A stretch of DNA of 64,000 nucleotides from Xylaria sp. FL1777 (taxonomy: Eukaryota > Ascomycota > Sordariomycetes > Xylariales > Xylariaceae), in the NCBI GenBank assembly GCA_022578965.1, contig MU400577.1:62001-126000 (forward strand). The letters run 5' to 3'. Below the pieces are notes generated by a model. It was not told the origin of the DNA. It saw only the letters and a program-made list of their open reading frames with translations, and did not search any database. This document shows positions 1 through 11,607 of this stretch, one piece after another. The translations under genes and the position numbers were made by a program. Positions within the stretch are counted from its first letter, which is position 1; each line of letters opens with the position of its first letter.

Positions 1-2
1 TG

Positions 3-2381
3 GCCAGTGTTGCCATCACCACCAAGACTTCTACCGAACCTATCGCCACTACCTTTCAACTGGTACCTAATGAAGGTGGTGTACTATCACGCAAATCAAC
101 TTCTGCTCCTGTAGGAACAACCGTAAGTGTAACTAACCTGTTTGGTTGCCAGCCTGTGCGTCAACAAATAGCTGTCAAGGAGGCAAAGAAGACTCACGAC
201 CAAATCCATGAACTCCTTCGATCCTACGTAATGGCACGGCCACAACTTAAAATATTCTTCAAAGTTCTATCCACACAAACTAGGTCATGGTCATATTCCC
301 CTAAACCCAATACGACTGTGATCGAAGCAACGTTGCAATTATTTGGGAGCGAGGTGACATCCAATTGCCTTCTAAAAACATTACAGGCGAGCCATCCAAG
401 CACAAATGGCGATTCTTCAGCTCGAGCGGTTTCAAGACCTGCAACTAGCAATTTCGTGCTTGAGGCCATCCTTGCCAATCCAGATGTCGCTCTTCAGAAT
501 GTCCCCAAACGTCATTATTTCTCTGTCGACGGCCGTCCTATGAATGCTAGTAGAGGCGTGGCTAAGAGATTACTAAAAATATACCTGGATCATCTGCGAC
601 TGTCAAAATTAGTCAAAGACACCAGTGACTGCTTCATTCGGCTTAACATATGCTGTCCCCCTGGAAGTTACGACGCCAATATTGAGCCTTCTAAGGACGA
701 TGTAATATTTCTAGATGAACGAGCCATTGAGGATGCATTCGGATATATATGCGGTGAAATGTATAAGCCAGCTGCTGTGGGCTACCAAGGCACGCTATGC
801 ACAGCAAACTCTCAAGAAAATAGAGCACCAACAGACAGTTCATTGAGTCAGGATCAATCTCATCAGACTCACAGTTCACAAGCTCAGCCTACTCTTCCAG
901 ATTGTGCTCCCCAAATCTCTCAGAGAACCCCCCATATTTCTACCGAAGTATCACAATATGATATAAAGAGGTCCGTTGATCAAACTAGTACTATCGAGAA
1001 ATCAAAAGGCCATGAGGGATCACAGAAGACTTCGAATTCAACCTCGATCTCATTTACTCCTATAAATGCAAGAGACCATCCCGGTGACTCACAGTCAGAG
1101 AGTCCTACCAGTACAAGTCATCAGCTACGACCCCACGTGGTGCCGGAGCCCCCAGGCTCTCAAGAAACGGAAACAGGTGGAGAGCGTAATGTGGGTGATC
1201 ATCTTAACCCATGGGTAATTGCGAAGATGAATGGTTTGAGTGAGGTGTCACCGGATACCGTCCCGAAACGCGCTACAGGACGTTCGTTGACACCAGATCC
1301 TCCAATTCTCCGTCATATCATGGCACCACCTGGGGATCTTGACGTTCCTAGAAGTCATCAAGATATGGAGGGCACAAAGCTTCCTTGCCTTCACCGGTCT
1401 CCTGTTCCCGGTGGTCCTTACCGCAGTCCCATGGCGAGTCCATCGGGAATGAAGCCACCTGGAGTTTCCGTTATGCCCCCTAATCATTCTCACACAACGC
1501 GTCGTCGTCGTGAGCATGTCCCATGGACTCCACCTTCCTCACTTGAGAAGCATCGTTATATAGACGTGTCACAAAGAGACTTTACGCATCCGCCACGTGC
1601 AGACAGTTTCAAACAGACACAATTATCATTTGGTGACACTCGATCACGTCGCCCTCGAGGTGGAACGCAGGGTTATGTTTCTCAGGTGGAAGTAGGATCT
1701 GAAGGGCTAGGCGAGCGTGAAGGCAACAAGAATCTGAATATGCAAGATATGTTTTCATCAGCGAAAAAGAACCTTCATTACCAACTATCCCAATTGGAAG
1801 CAGACCAAATGCTGAAATTAGTTCAGAGTGGCGAATCTCAGCGGTATCGTCAACAGCCAACACGTCAAAGGCAGCCCTTTAGTGTACTCCAGACCAACAC
1901 GCACGGGGTTAGTGACACTGTCCGAGAGAATCGAGAGCCAATTGCTACAACCTTGCCTATAGGTGACCCAAGGGCCTATCTCTTGCGTAGGCAGAAGTCA
2001 ATGGCTGCAGAGGGGAGTGATGCGAAAATAAAAAAACTGAGCCGCCTAAAGAGTTCTCTTATGCCGTTAGAGAATACCCCTCCTGAATACCAGACTCGTA
2101 TGCTCTCCTTGACCATTAGTGTTGGTAGCTTGGCTCTAAACGAATTGGTGCGAAAGGTTAGGAAATACGACGAGTACGTAGTTTACGGTGTTCTCGTCGA
2201 TGGGCTTGACATGAGCCTTTCTGATGGAGAAACCGTGGAGTCACAGCTGCAGAGACTCCTCACTGAGCAGAAGGAAAACATTGGTAACAAAGATATCGAC
2301 AAAAATGACCCTTTAATCATCGACCTACAGGCTATGTTGAAGGGCAAGAGTATCTTAGACACAACGACTCATCTGAATTAG
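3..2381 (+). CDS. MutL-family mismatch-repair protein, MLH2/hPMS1-like (5' partial)
   Basis: The reading frame is open from the left edge (frame beginning at base 3), so the N-terminal ATPase lies outside the window. Just inside the edge the sequence encodes GTTVSVTNLF followed by QPVR, which matches the MutL signature GTTVxVxxLFxxxPVR near the end of the GHKL ATPase domain. A stretch resembling the MutL transducer domain follows, including KTHDQIHELLRSYVMARP. The middle (about residues 250-600 of the visible part) is Ser/Pro/Arg-rich and probably disordered. The C-terminus is short, and I do not see the DQHAxxE(x)4E endonuclease motif of PMS1/PMS2-type MutL proteins. This suggests the non-endonuclease MLH2/hPMS1 branch, which partners MLH1. 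MLH3 or a divergent PMS1 cannot be excluded. The GTG codon at 156 is internal, not a start. Confidence 0.7.
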   Translation, partial: ASVAITTKTSTEPIATTFQLVPNEGGVLSRKSTSAPVGTTVSVTNLFGCQPVRQQIAVKEAKKTHDQIHELLRSYVMARPQLKIFFKVLSTQTRSWSYSPKPNTTVIEATLQLFGSEVTSNCLLKTLQASHPSTNGDSSARAVSRPATSNFVLEAILANPDVALQNVPKRHYFSVDGRPMNASRGVAKRLLKIYLDHLRLSKLVKDTSDCFIRLNICCPPGSYDANIEPSKDDVIFLDERAIEDAFGYICGEMYKPAAVGYQGTLCTANSQENRAPTDSSLSQDQSHQTHSSQAQPTLPDCAPQISQRTPHISTEVSQYDIKRSVDQTSTIEKSKGHEGSQKTSNSTSISFTPINARDHPGDSQSESPTSTSHQLRPHVVPEPPGSQETETGGERNVGDHLNPWVIAKMNGLSEVSPDTVPKRATGRSLTPDPPILRHIMAPPGDLDVPRSHQDMEGTKLPCLHRSPVPGGPYRSPMASPSGMKPPGVSVMPPNHSHTTRRRREHVPWTPPSSLEKHRYIDVSQRDFTHPPRADSFKQTQLSFGDTRSRRPRGGTQGYVSQVEVGSEGLGEREGNKNLNMQDMFSSAKKNLHYQLSQLEADQMLKLVQSGESQRYRQQPTRQRQPFSVLQTNTHGVSDTVRENREPIATTLPIGDPRAYLLRRQKSMAAEGSDAKIKKLSRLKSSLMPLENTPPEYQTRMLSLTISVGSLALNELVRKVRKYDEYVVYGVLVDGLDMSLSDGETVESQLQRLLTEQKENIGNKDIDKNDPLIIDLQAMLKGKSILDTTTHLN

Positions 2382-3401
2382 TAGCAACTACTATGAGTTT
2401 GTTCACTTGCTTAGTACTAAAGTCTAGAAAGAGTTTTTCAACAGTGGTACTCGCACCAAGGAAAATAGGAGACGAAGCTGACACAAAATCAAAAGATATT
2501 GATGCGCAATGTGGAAGAGAGACTTTGTCAGCCACTATCACATACACCAGCTCTCACTTACTAATTACTTTTTCTTTGAGCATCTACCTAAAAAAGCTAC
2601 CCTACTGTATCAACCGCGAAATGTAACACCCAAGCTAAAACATTACCTAGGTAGTGAAAGATAAGAGTTAATAATTACCGAAAGTCATTTTATATGATTC
2701 CCATCATCTTAAGTGCCAGCCACACGTTGGTGGGCTCTCCGTATAGTCCATAATAATAAAACTAAGATAGTTACTCGAGGATCAATGTAGTATTATGAGG
2801 CTTGCAAATTAGGAGACTATAGGATTTCGATCCGAGACAATTCGAGGTTTATAGTTTCAAAGCCCTCTCCTCAAAAAGAGAGGAAATACCGAGCCGATTT
2901 TAAGCGTGTTACACGTTGTGGTCGGATGCTCCCCTCCTGTATAGGGGTGATGACTTAGACCGTGCATGTCTCAATAGATCGTCGGTGCGAGCCGTGTCTC
3001 CCGGCTCTCAATGAAAGAATGAAGGAAGGAAGGAAGGGGCTGGGAAGCTGGCAGAGTTAACCCCTGACCGCTTCCTGGCTTGTAGACTGTCCGTCAAGAA
3101 TGTGCAAATAATGGTTCGAAATACAGGTACTTACTTACTTTGGTATCTGGTTGGCGGAGCCTCACTTAGGTCATGTCAGGGTTAATAGCATAGTCAGCAG
3201 TAAAATGCCTAGAATTTTCCTAGTCATTTCATATGGGATGAATACATAGTTATATTGGTATACATTAACATTAGCAAGAAGCAGCTAGCTAGTTACCTGG
3301 GTATTTTCAGTAGACTGGCCGCTGTATCCAAGTGCGTCCCCGATTGTGTAGGGACTATATTACGTTAAGCTCACATTAGTTCGATTTTTCTTCCCAAATC
3401 G
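2382..3401. other. Intergenic, AT-rich, no gene seen
   Basis: The tails of two convergent genes meet here. It contains a short GGAA run near 3017-3040 and one isolated TTCGAA word near 3116, but no convincing RNA gene or ORF. Confidence 0.6.
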
Positions 3402-4860
3402 TCATGTTCCGTGTTTTTCGTCGCGTTCGGGCTTCCCGTGCTCCTCCTCGCCGTGCCCTGCTAGTCTCTGGGCCAGCACTCTGATCTGTTGCGCGGCGGC
3501 TACCCGGCCGCCGGAGACCGCCGTCCGGTGTATCTCGCTTATCTCCCTCACGAGGTTGGAGATGGATCCCGTGGCGTGGCTCGTCGTCGTGTCGATCCCC
3601 TCTTGCGCCGCCCGTCCCGTGTGGTCGATCGTCTCTAGCACGCGGGCGTGTTCGTCGTCGAGATGCCTTCTGCTCTCCTCGACTGCATGGTCTAATCTTG
3701 CCGTCTGTCCCTCGACGCCTCTTCTTGCGGTTTGCTTCCCTTCGTTGATGGCGGCGCGGGCCTGCGCTTCCCGATCCCTGGCCTCGCGGTCTAGATGTGC
3801 CTTGTGACTCTGCACGTCCCGTACGATGTCCTGCCTGAGGGTGTCGACATCGTTCTCGATCTGCTTCTCATGCTCGTGCACGTTCCTCGTGGCTCCCTCG
3901 GCCCTTTTTGTGATGCCCGCGGTTAAACTTTCCAGCTTGCCGCTGTCAAAGCCTTTTAGTTTAGTGGCGATGGTCTCGAGCTTCGATATGTCGAAGCCGC
4001 CAATCTTGGCGTCCTTGTCGTCACCCATCCGTCGTTGATTCGTAAGAGACGTATAGCTGTCGGGCGTGTTGAGCTCAATGTCAGCTTTGAGGTTGTTGTA
4101 CATCTTCTCGATGGTCTCGATAACCTCGTAGACATCGAGGTTATGTCCCGATCTCATGAAGTCGCGCTCACGTTGCTCTATGAACTCGCGAATCTTCTTC
4201 CATTCGTTGCCGTAGTACTTCAGGCGGCCTGGTAAGCCGGAGCCTTTGAGGAATGTGAGGAACCCTGCAATGACCGTGTTGAGTGCTCCAAAAGCCGTGA
4301 CTGCGCCGGAGCTTGCCCGCGCGGCCCCCAGCGCCGTCAGTGCCGCGGCTATTACAATCTGAAGAAAATAACACCCGTTGATGACTATTGAGAACACTTT
4401 AAAGCTGTCCTTTGCCTTTTGCTCCGAGTGCACGATGCGTGCGTAGAGACCTATATTAGCCGCGGGACTGGTGAATATTCAAGCGTGTTAGTTAAGAACG
4501 TCTAAGTTTAATATCATGAAAGAAGACATAGGCAACCAGGCAGGAGATTTTCGATACGCACCGTGTTCCAAATGGACTTGATAGCGTAAAGCCGAGGTAA
4601 GGTGTACTTTGAATGCCCAACATCAAGCGGAAGAAAGTTAGAGGATCTTCATCGGGGTTGAGGTAAACCGGCCGGTTATTTTCTCGAGAAACAACCTGGT
4701 CGGCACTGGCTAGCGCAGCAGGTTCTCCTCCTCCTCCTCCTGCTGTTCCTGTTCCTATTCCTATTCCTGCTCCCTGAGGTCTATTCTGCTCTGTCACGCG
4801 GCCCTCGCCCGGCTTCCGGTGCAAGACCAAGCGCAATACTGCGCTGAAGAACGAGCTCAT
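3402..4860 (-). CDS. Fungal SLATT-domain two-TM protein with long coiled coil
   Basis: Two exons, complement(join(3402..4467,4562..4860)), give 454 residues. The 94-bp intron has donor GTGCGT, branch TTAACTAAC and acceptor CACCAG, and joining it creates FGTRPAANIGLYARIVHSEQ in frame. After a Gly/Pro-rich N-terminus come two hydrophobic helices: about 125-147, containing YFLQIVIAAALTALGA, and about 155-175, containing FGALNTVIAGFLTFLKG. The LQIVIxAALTALGA / GALNTVIAGxLxxLKGxGLP pattern is typical of the fungal SLATT family (SMODS and SLOG-associating 2TM effector domain). Residues of about 280-430 are charged and heptad-rich, with EAQARAAINEGKQTARRGVEG-like repeats, a probable coiled coil or amphipathic helix. 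In bacteria SLATT proteins are predicted membrane effectors of nucleotide-signalling conflict systems. The fungal role is unproven. No sensor gene is adjacent. Confidence 0.85.
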
Positions 4861-7451
4861 CTTGTCACAGTAGCGTCTCTCTTCCCGTGCGGAAAGCTGG
4901 TCCTATCCAGACTGGCGGATCGAGGGACGACGAGAAAAAAGCAGAGGATGGGGAGAGGCCATCGCGTATTCAAGGGCGAGTCTGCGTTTTTCTTTTGCCG
5001 AGCCCTGAGCACCTTTACCTACCTTGGCACTGAACAATACTACCTACACTACACCCTACCTATGTATACATATTTAGATGCCTGTGGTCAGTCTACCAGG
5101 AGGTACACCAGGGATTTCCCTCGACACCAGCCCGGCCGGCTCGTGCACAAACACTATAGAAAGCCCCAATACCACGCAGTTCCAAAATTTGGCGACGCAT
5201 GCATGGCGTTACATCCTTGCATGGTTCGGGTCTAGCCCGTTTGTTCAGCTCGACGCCGCACATTGAGAGCTTCCCAAAACGGGAGGGCCAGCATCTGTGG
5301 CAGCTCCTGTCACAGGCCCTTGCGAAATGTGTTGGTGATCATTCGAGCCACGCCAGGCAGTGCTTTGATTTACCGGTCCTGGGGTCTGGTGAACGCGAGA
5401 GCCAATGGTTTGGCGTGTGCGGGACGTGCCGTTTTACGCACGAGGTAGCCGCTATAGAATCCTAGTATACCTAGGTACAGTAGAATATCTACCTGTCTCT
5501 TAGTGCTATACTTACACATATGTACCCAGGTTTCCCAATAGTAGGTATAATGACCATCCAGCTACGTACATAGTAGGTGAATACCTAACCTGTTTACTTA
5601 ATGTAGTAGTGATAAGTGTTTATCACTTAACACTCACATACTACATGGACACTCAGTCATCACTCCTTTCTTTGATATCAAATGTGTTTTAGTTGTAAGC
5701 ATGTAATTTAAACTACCTAGCTAGGTCGAGATGCAGCTCTGTATAGAAGTGTTGCACTGCCAGTTTAGGTAAACCAGGCGGGTACTGACCAGGGTTAAGC
5801 TAGCTGACCTGGCCCTTGTCGATCCCGGCGACCTGGGGGAGTCCCGCTGTCGATCATAGGGTTCTTGGGACGCCGTTTACAGGGCAGCAGGTGAAGAACT
5901 GCTCCTGAGTAGTAGTAGTGTAGCTTTATATTTGTCGCTTCCATCTGAACCGAAATTAAGGTACTATGTATACCTAAGGGACGGCATCAGCGTAGTGTTG
6001 GAATGTAGTAAGATGGAAAGGGAAATATCATGACAACAAAAAAGGGAAACGAATGAATCAAAAAGAGAATACCTACAGGCCCCAATATAACCTTCGTATA
6101 CCTCGTGATTGCTATCATCCTCTCCTACGTGTTCGTAGGTAATTAGCAATTCAAAACAACTCTACGTAAGTACTTATACTAACCAACATGCAGGCTGCCA
6201 TATGTAGGAGGTATGTAGGTAAAGTAGGTATTATCTGTATCATGCCCAAGCACGCCAGGGAAACGATAGCAGCTCATTGGGCGCGCACAAATGCATACCA
6301 CCTTAATGTTTCTTTTTCCTCCGTCGCTATGGGCTAGGTGTTGTAGGCATCTTCGGCACACTTCTTAATACCCCATGTCATGCACCTACGTTACCGCTTT
6401 GGTCAGGATGCAGGGTTTGGTGAGGTTGTTGGCTTGCATACAGCAGTATAGCAGAGCCGTCTTTCTGGTATTCTATCGACACATATGCTACCTACCTATT
6501 TACACCAAGATGAGGTAGCTACGTGTATGAGATGCTGAATTATGACGCTATCAACTCAACTGGGAAAACCAAAGTTAACAGCGGCTGACCTGAAATTTGT
6601 GTATGCCAAAATCTGTACATTCTGACTTAGTCCTATAGTGTTTTCCCACTCTAGGCGAGATACACAGTATACTGATACTGCGTTGCATTATAAGGAAATA
6701 GGAAATAGTAGGGCAAGAAGAGCTTCCAAGACTCTTATCTCATATTCCTATTTGTCATGTTGCTGCTCGGTCAAGGTACTGTATAGTACTATCTAACGGG
6801 TTATTTCTGAAACCGTTCCAGTGATCGTTGGTTACCCAAGCTGCCTGCTTGCTTGCAGCAGCGTCGTGATAATGGCCGGTAGCGAGGCCCCCCTACTTAC
6901 ATGCAAGGCAGCCGTTAGTTTCCCCTCGGCTGATCTGGTTAATTTCCCTTCGAGAGCACGCGATCCGGACAAGGTATACAAGGGAAAACGGTGTTATGTG
7001 AGGCGTGGTTGAGCTCCAGGGGGGATATCTACCGGTACTGCACTGAGTTTCGTGACCTACGTGTAGTATAACTCTCGTAATATGGTACCTAGCTGACGCC
7101 AGCTTATATAGGGTAATAAAGTGCAGCTCTCGTTGGGTTGCATCTCATAGATAGGAATTCCGGCGCCTTTATATTCGTATGGGTGTCCTATCTCACGACA
7201 TCACCGCAAAATAAGCTTAACTAACCGCCATAATATGTTCTAGGGTTCCAACCTGAGTCATAGGAACGCGTATTTCGGGATTTGCGAGTCATTTTTATTT
7301 ATATATTCACTACCTATCGCTTGCCTCGGCCTTTGGCGTTGTAGTATTGAATAGAGCAATGCTCACCCTTCAAAAACCACAAGCTTCAACTATCTACCCA
7401 AAGTCCTACGGCTGAAACGACTTCTACTAAGGCGAAATCACACCCTCTTTC
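4861..7451. other. Long intergenic region without a supported gene
   Basis: It lies between the 5' end of the SLATT gene and the 3' end of the dehydrogenase. The short ORFs here have no domain signal. TACCTAGGTA-type words are frequent (for example near 5467), and an imperfect 46-bp inverted repeat sits at 5601-5646. Confidence 0.6.
5601..5646. repeat. Imperfect 46-bp inverted repeat (hairpin)
   Basis: The outer arms ATGTAGTA / TACTACAT are perfectly complementary. Inside them, GTGATAA and TTATCAC form a second 7-bp palindrome around GTGT. It resembles the end or the whole of a very small fold-back element, but no second copy is visible in the window. Confidence 0.35.
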
Positions 7452-8489
7452 TTAGAGAGTGAGCCGGAGCTTCAACAAGTCCTTGCTAACAATCTCCTCC
7501 CTCTTCTGCTCCAGCTCCTGCATGTCCCAAGTGACGCTGACGAAGCGACCGCTCAGCCAGTCCCGCTTCTCCTTCGACAGCCAGACCAGCGAGTCCCCGG
7601 TGAGCTGGGGCTTCTCCTTGAAGATGTGGGCGAGCTCCTCACCCATCATGGCCGCCAGGTCCGTGAGCACGTCGCCGGGGTGCACGGCGACGGCGACGAG
7701 CCCCTGCTCCTCGTACTCCTTGGCCAGGAACTCGGCGAAGCGGCACAGCGCCGTCTTGGACGTCTGGTAGCTGAGCATGTTCTGGATAAGCATGTGCGCG
7801 CCGGCGCTGGACGTGATGAGGATAGTGCGGGTGCTACTTTTTAGCAGTAGGGGGAGAAATGCCCGGGTACACACTGTTGACAACAAATATTCATCAGCCA
7901 AGGATTATTATCTCTCTAGTCGTGGTTCAAAGCTTTCTTTCCCCTTTATTTCGTCGTTTTCATCGAACAAGCACCATTCGCATTATCACGGACCAGCTTA
8001 CTTACAGTAAGTAGCTCGCACATTCACATCCCACGTAGTCCACCAATCGGCCGCGTCGCTCTCATGCAGCGGCACCAAGGCCGAGGCATAGCCGGCATTA
8101 CAGATGAGGATGTCGAGGACGCCGCCGAAGGCGTCGGCGACGGCGGCGGCGGCCTCCCTGACGCCCTCCTCCGACGTCACGTCGAGCGCGAAGGCGAGGA
8201 CCTCGGGCCTGCGCCTGCCCGCCTGCTCGGCGGCCGCCAGCATCTGCTCTTTCACGTCGAGGATGTCTGCGCTCGTGCGCGCCGCCACCGCGATCCGGGA
8301 ACACCCGGCCCGCGCGAAGCTCAGCGCCACGCCCTTGCCGATGCCCTTGGACGCGCCCGTGATGAAGACCGACTTGCCGTCCAGGTCGACGCCGTCCGTC
8401 GAGATGAAGGCGTATGTGTCTTGGTGCGCTGTCGGCACGAAGTCCCGGATGGCGGGCCAATTGGTGAGGCGGGATGGATCTAAAGACAT
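7452..8489 (-). CDS. Short-chain dehydrogenase/reductase (SDR)
   Basis: Two exons, complement(join(7452..7873,8006..8489)), give 301 residues. The 132-bp intron has donor GTAAGT and acceptor AACAG, and splicing joins NVRATY to LCTRAFLPLLLK. The classical SDR signature is complete: the NAD(P)-binding TGASKGIG at residues 44-51, CNAGYA around 130-135, the catalytic Ser in ITSSAG at about 183-184, and the active-site YQTSK with Tyr197 and Lys201. The length fits a single-domain classical SDR. The substrate cannot be read from sequence, and there is no signal peptide or biosynthetic neighbour. GC content is clearly higher than in the flanking DNA, as expected for coding sequence here. The start is the only in-frame ATG before the Rossmann fold. 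Confidence 0.92.
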
Positions 8490-10188
8490 TTTTGATTTTG
8501 TTCTTTTTTTTTTTTGGGACTTGAGGGCTTTGCCTTGTGATGTCGATGGTGGCTGGTGAGAGTTGCGAATATGGGTTTTTTATATTCGCTTTGCGTAAAT
8601 TCGATGGGCTATGGAGATCCCCGTCCGTATATTCACCGTTTAATCGCGTGAGTGGATTTCAAATCATGGGCTATGTATCGCGCCGAAGACGATGTCCTTC
8701 GTAATGATGCCGAGTTGTCATGCAAGTGGATTACCGGTGCATCTGAGTTCTGCTCGTTCTACACCTTGCTGGTAGATGGAGATGGCATCATCGTAGCCGG
8801 TAGCTGTGTTGTGGGCATTGGAGCCGGGTTCAGGGACTAAGTCCGATCATACCCTCTCGGCCCAGAGGCCAAACCGCCCTGCTTACTGAGTAGGTGAGAT
8901 GGCTGAAGATGCGGAGGTCATCATCTTGCATCTTGCATCCTGCATCCCGAGGCTTCTGGCTTAGGTTGAGGAGTTCTCACGCCAATCAGAACTCATCTCG
9001 ACTTCAACTCTTGGCTGGCTACCGGTATACGCCGTAATGTGAGCGATACCGGATCTAACGAATGTATCGTTTTCAATATATATAGAGCTTGGTCGAATTA
9101 TGTTTATGTGTCTTCTAGTTTGCAAGATGAGACTCGTTGGCTTGTAGGTCGAAGTTGATCATTTGTGCACCGATTATAAGAGAGTACTGGCATCTCTTTT
9201 TCTCTTAACTCCGCCTCTGGTCGGGGCTAGGGTGCCTGCTTACCTAGCAATACCCAGCTCTCAAGACATACAACCCCTTTACCTTTCAAAAGTTACAAGA
9301 CCCTTCTAATACAGATCAAATCTCGGTTACTTATAGATTTATCAAATAGAACAGAGAGGAACGTAAGGGACGTTTGCAATATAGATCTACCCAGTTGATA
9401 CTCAGGTATGTCAATGAGGGAGGTAAAGCCAAATCAATTACTATATAATTGCTTGTCTGGAACATAGGTAATTACGGTTCGGAGACATAATAGATCTAGC
9501 ATTACCTATTTATGTAAGGACCAGAACTATTCCTTTGACGCTAGGAACAATCTTGTCTACCGCGAGTGTTAGTGCAGTCTGTACCTATTCATAAAGGTCG
9601 CGATCGCTAGGCAGCCTGTACTACTACGTACGTAAAAGCTGATTTCTCAGCCTGAATAATTTGGGGTTAGCTAACTCAATACCCCCTAGGTAGTAGTAAT
9701 ACCCTTTTTAGATTTCCACAAAGGAACCCAGATTAGGTTCTACCTACCTAAGGGCAACGAACCCGAGGAAAATCCCGTCGTTGGATGTATGCGACAATAA
9801 AAGGTAAATGTACTTCGCATATACGAGACGTTCCCTCCGAATGGAAAACTGATCCAGGGGCATGAACTTGGCTGGGAGTATTCATTAATGCATAGTATTT
9901 CGATCCGGGGTGATCACCTGTTGCACTGCGACAAACTCCCTGGTAAATACCTCCCTTAGGTACTTATAGTCATGGGAATGGTCGGAAGTCCGCCCAGGAC
10001 GGACGAATATGACATTCGTCCGTCCCCGATCCCTCAATAAAAGACCCCAGGAGTAGCTTTATGACTTCAGTGAATTTCATCTCGTAGCAAGCGTTCGTGT
10101 TTTTTTTTTTCAACCGTGCCGAACAAACGCAACCTAGTCCCATAGGAAGTCTTACCTTTAATTCGATTCGCATCCGCATCTCGTCGCC
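8490..10188. other. Intergenic region between divergent genes
   Basis: It should hold the promoters of the dehydrogenase (-) and the cyclotransferase (+). A T-run lies just 5' of the SDR start (about 8505-8515) and another at about 10100-10110. I see no RNA gene or supported ORF. Confidence 0.55.
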
Positions 10189-11607
10189 ATGACCGAACAG
10201 CCCGACACCAAGGTCGAGAAGGGACACGATGTGCAGTCCATCCTAGCGTGCGATCAAGCACAGTGTTCCCTGCGGCGACTGTGGATTTCTCCCACCTGGT
10301 ATCGTCGCGCACCCTCGCCGAAGTCGTATCCGCCCATCTCCAGCATTCCCAGGACGTCGAGCGAACGGCTGGCTCTCGCCTCGCCCGACAACCCCGCCGC
10401 CGCCCCCAAGACAATCCTCTATCTCGCGTACGGCTCCAACCTATGCGCCGAGACCTTCCTCGGCGTCCGCGGGATTCGCCCCATCAGCCAGATCAACGTG
10501 TCGGCGCCGGCGTTCGACCTCTCCTTCGACCTGGCGGGGATCCCGTACAACGAGCCGTGCTTCGCGAACACGCGCCCGCGGAAGATCCCCAAGCCGCCGG
10601 TGCCGCCGAAGTTCCCGCCCTCCTACAGCGCATCATCATCACCACCATCATCACCACCATCATCATCATCATCTCCATCTCCTGCGAACCACGATGCCCG
10701 TCGCCCGACGTGGTCCAAGGGCCTCTACGGCGTCGTCTACGAGGTGACGCCCGAGGACTACGCGACGATAATCCGCACCGAGGGCGGGGGCCAGGGCTAC
10801 CACGACATCCTAACGCCGTGCTTCGAGCTGCCGCCGGCGCTCCACGTGCCGGAGAAGCCGCCGATCCCGGAGCTGCCGAAGCCGTTCCTCGCGCACACGC
10901 TGTACGCCCCGGCATTACCAGCTCTGCCGCCGCCCGACAACCCTTGCACCTCCCCGGGCAAGGACAGCAACCCCACCAACACCAACAGCAGCAACGATAG
11001 CAATAACAACGATAATGATGATGGTGATGGTGGGGATGGGGATGATGAGGGGGATGATGATGATGATGATGACGACCCTCGCAAACAACCCTGGTTCCGC
11101 CGCCTCTTCCTCCCCCTCCGCAGGCCCTGCGCAGACTACGCGCAGCCGTCGGCGCGGTACCTCAAGCTGATCCGGGACGGGGCGGCCGAGCACGCGCTGC
11201 CGGACGACTACCAGGCGTACCTGGCGGCGGGGCTCGCGGCGTACGCCATGACGCGGTGGCGGCAGCACGTCGGGCGCGCGCTGTTCCTGCTCCTCGCCGT
11301 GCCGGGCCTGCTGCTGCTGATCGGGCTCGGCCAGCTGCTGGCCGACGACGTCGGGCGCACGCCGCGGTGGCTGGGCGTCGCCATGACCGTGTGGATGAAT
11401 CTGCTGTGGAGCGTCTACGACGCTGTTTATAAGCCTTTGTTTGGCGATGGCGAGCGCACTATGTCTGAGGAGGACGACGATGATGGGGAGGTGGTGGTGG
11501 AAGGGTTAGAGGGGGCGGGGATGAGGATGAGGAAGAGTAGGAGGAGGAGTATGTTTTTGAAAGATGGGTCGGGAGGTGAGAAAAATGGGTTGTTGTTGGT
11601 AGTGTAG
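10189..11607 (+). CDS. GliK-like gamma-glutamylcyclotransferase with membrane tail
   Basis: A single-exon frame of 472 residues. The core begins with ILYLAYGSNLCAETF at about residue 80, the glycine-rich YGSNL loop of the cyclotransferase fold. It continues with INVSAPAFDLSFDLAGIPYNEPCFANTRPRK-type sequence, GLYGVVYEVTPEDY and an EGGGQGYHDI segment. The C-terminal part has SARYLKLIRDGAAEHALPDDY and two hydrophobic stretches (about 365-390 and 395-415), so the protein is probably membrane-anchored. The family includes GliK of gliotoxin biosynthesis, but no other epipolythiodioxopiperazine gene is near, so a general gamma-glutamyl metabolism role is more likely. Two low-complexity inserts (Ser/Pro near 145-165 and Asn/Asp near 265-300) interrupt the fold. 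The first 70 residues look poorly coding and may hide an N-terminal model error. Confidence 0.82.
   Translation: MTEQPDTKVEKGHDVQSILACDQAQCSLRRLWISPTWYRRAPSPKSYPPISSIPRTSSERLALASPDNPAAAPKTILYLAYGSNLCAETFLGVRGIRPISQINVSAPAFDLSFDLAGIPYNEPCFANTRPRKIPKPPVPPKFPPSYSASSSPPSSPPSSSSSPSPANHDARRPTWSKGLYGVVYEVTPEDYATIIRTEGGGQGYHDILTPCFELPPALHVPEKPPIPELPKPFLAHTLYAPALPALPPPDNPCTSPGKDSNPTNTNSSNDSNNNDNDDGDGGDGDDEGDDDDDDDDPRKQPWFRRLFLPLRRPCADYAQPSARYLKLIRDGAAEHALPDDYQAYLAAGLAAYAMTRWRQHVGRALFLLLAVPGLLLLIGLGQLLADDVGRTPRWLGVAMTVWMNLLWSVYDAVYKPLFGDGERTMSEEDDDDGEVVVEGLEGAGMRMRKSRRRSMFLKDGSGGEKNGLLLVV

Noticed and set aside
3095..3135. GGTTCGAA word resembling a pol III B box
   Set aside because: No A box, stems or acceptor pairing around it.
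8064..8559. Plus-strand ORFs opposite the dehydrogenase
   Set aside because: They are antisense reading of the GC-rich SDR exon with Arg/Ala-rich nonsense composition.
10248..11268. Alternative-frame ORFs over the cyclotransferase
   Set aside because: The YGSNL fold is only in the first frame; others read low-complexity Ser or His/Ile repeats. The start of the third frame is kept only as a question about the N-terminus.
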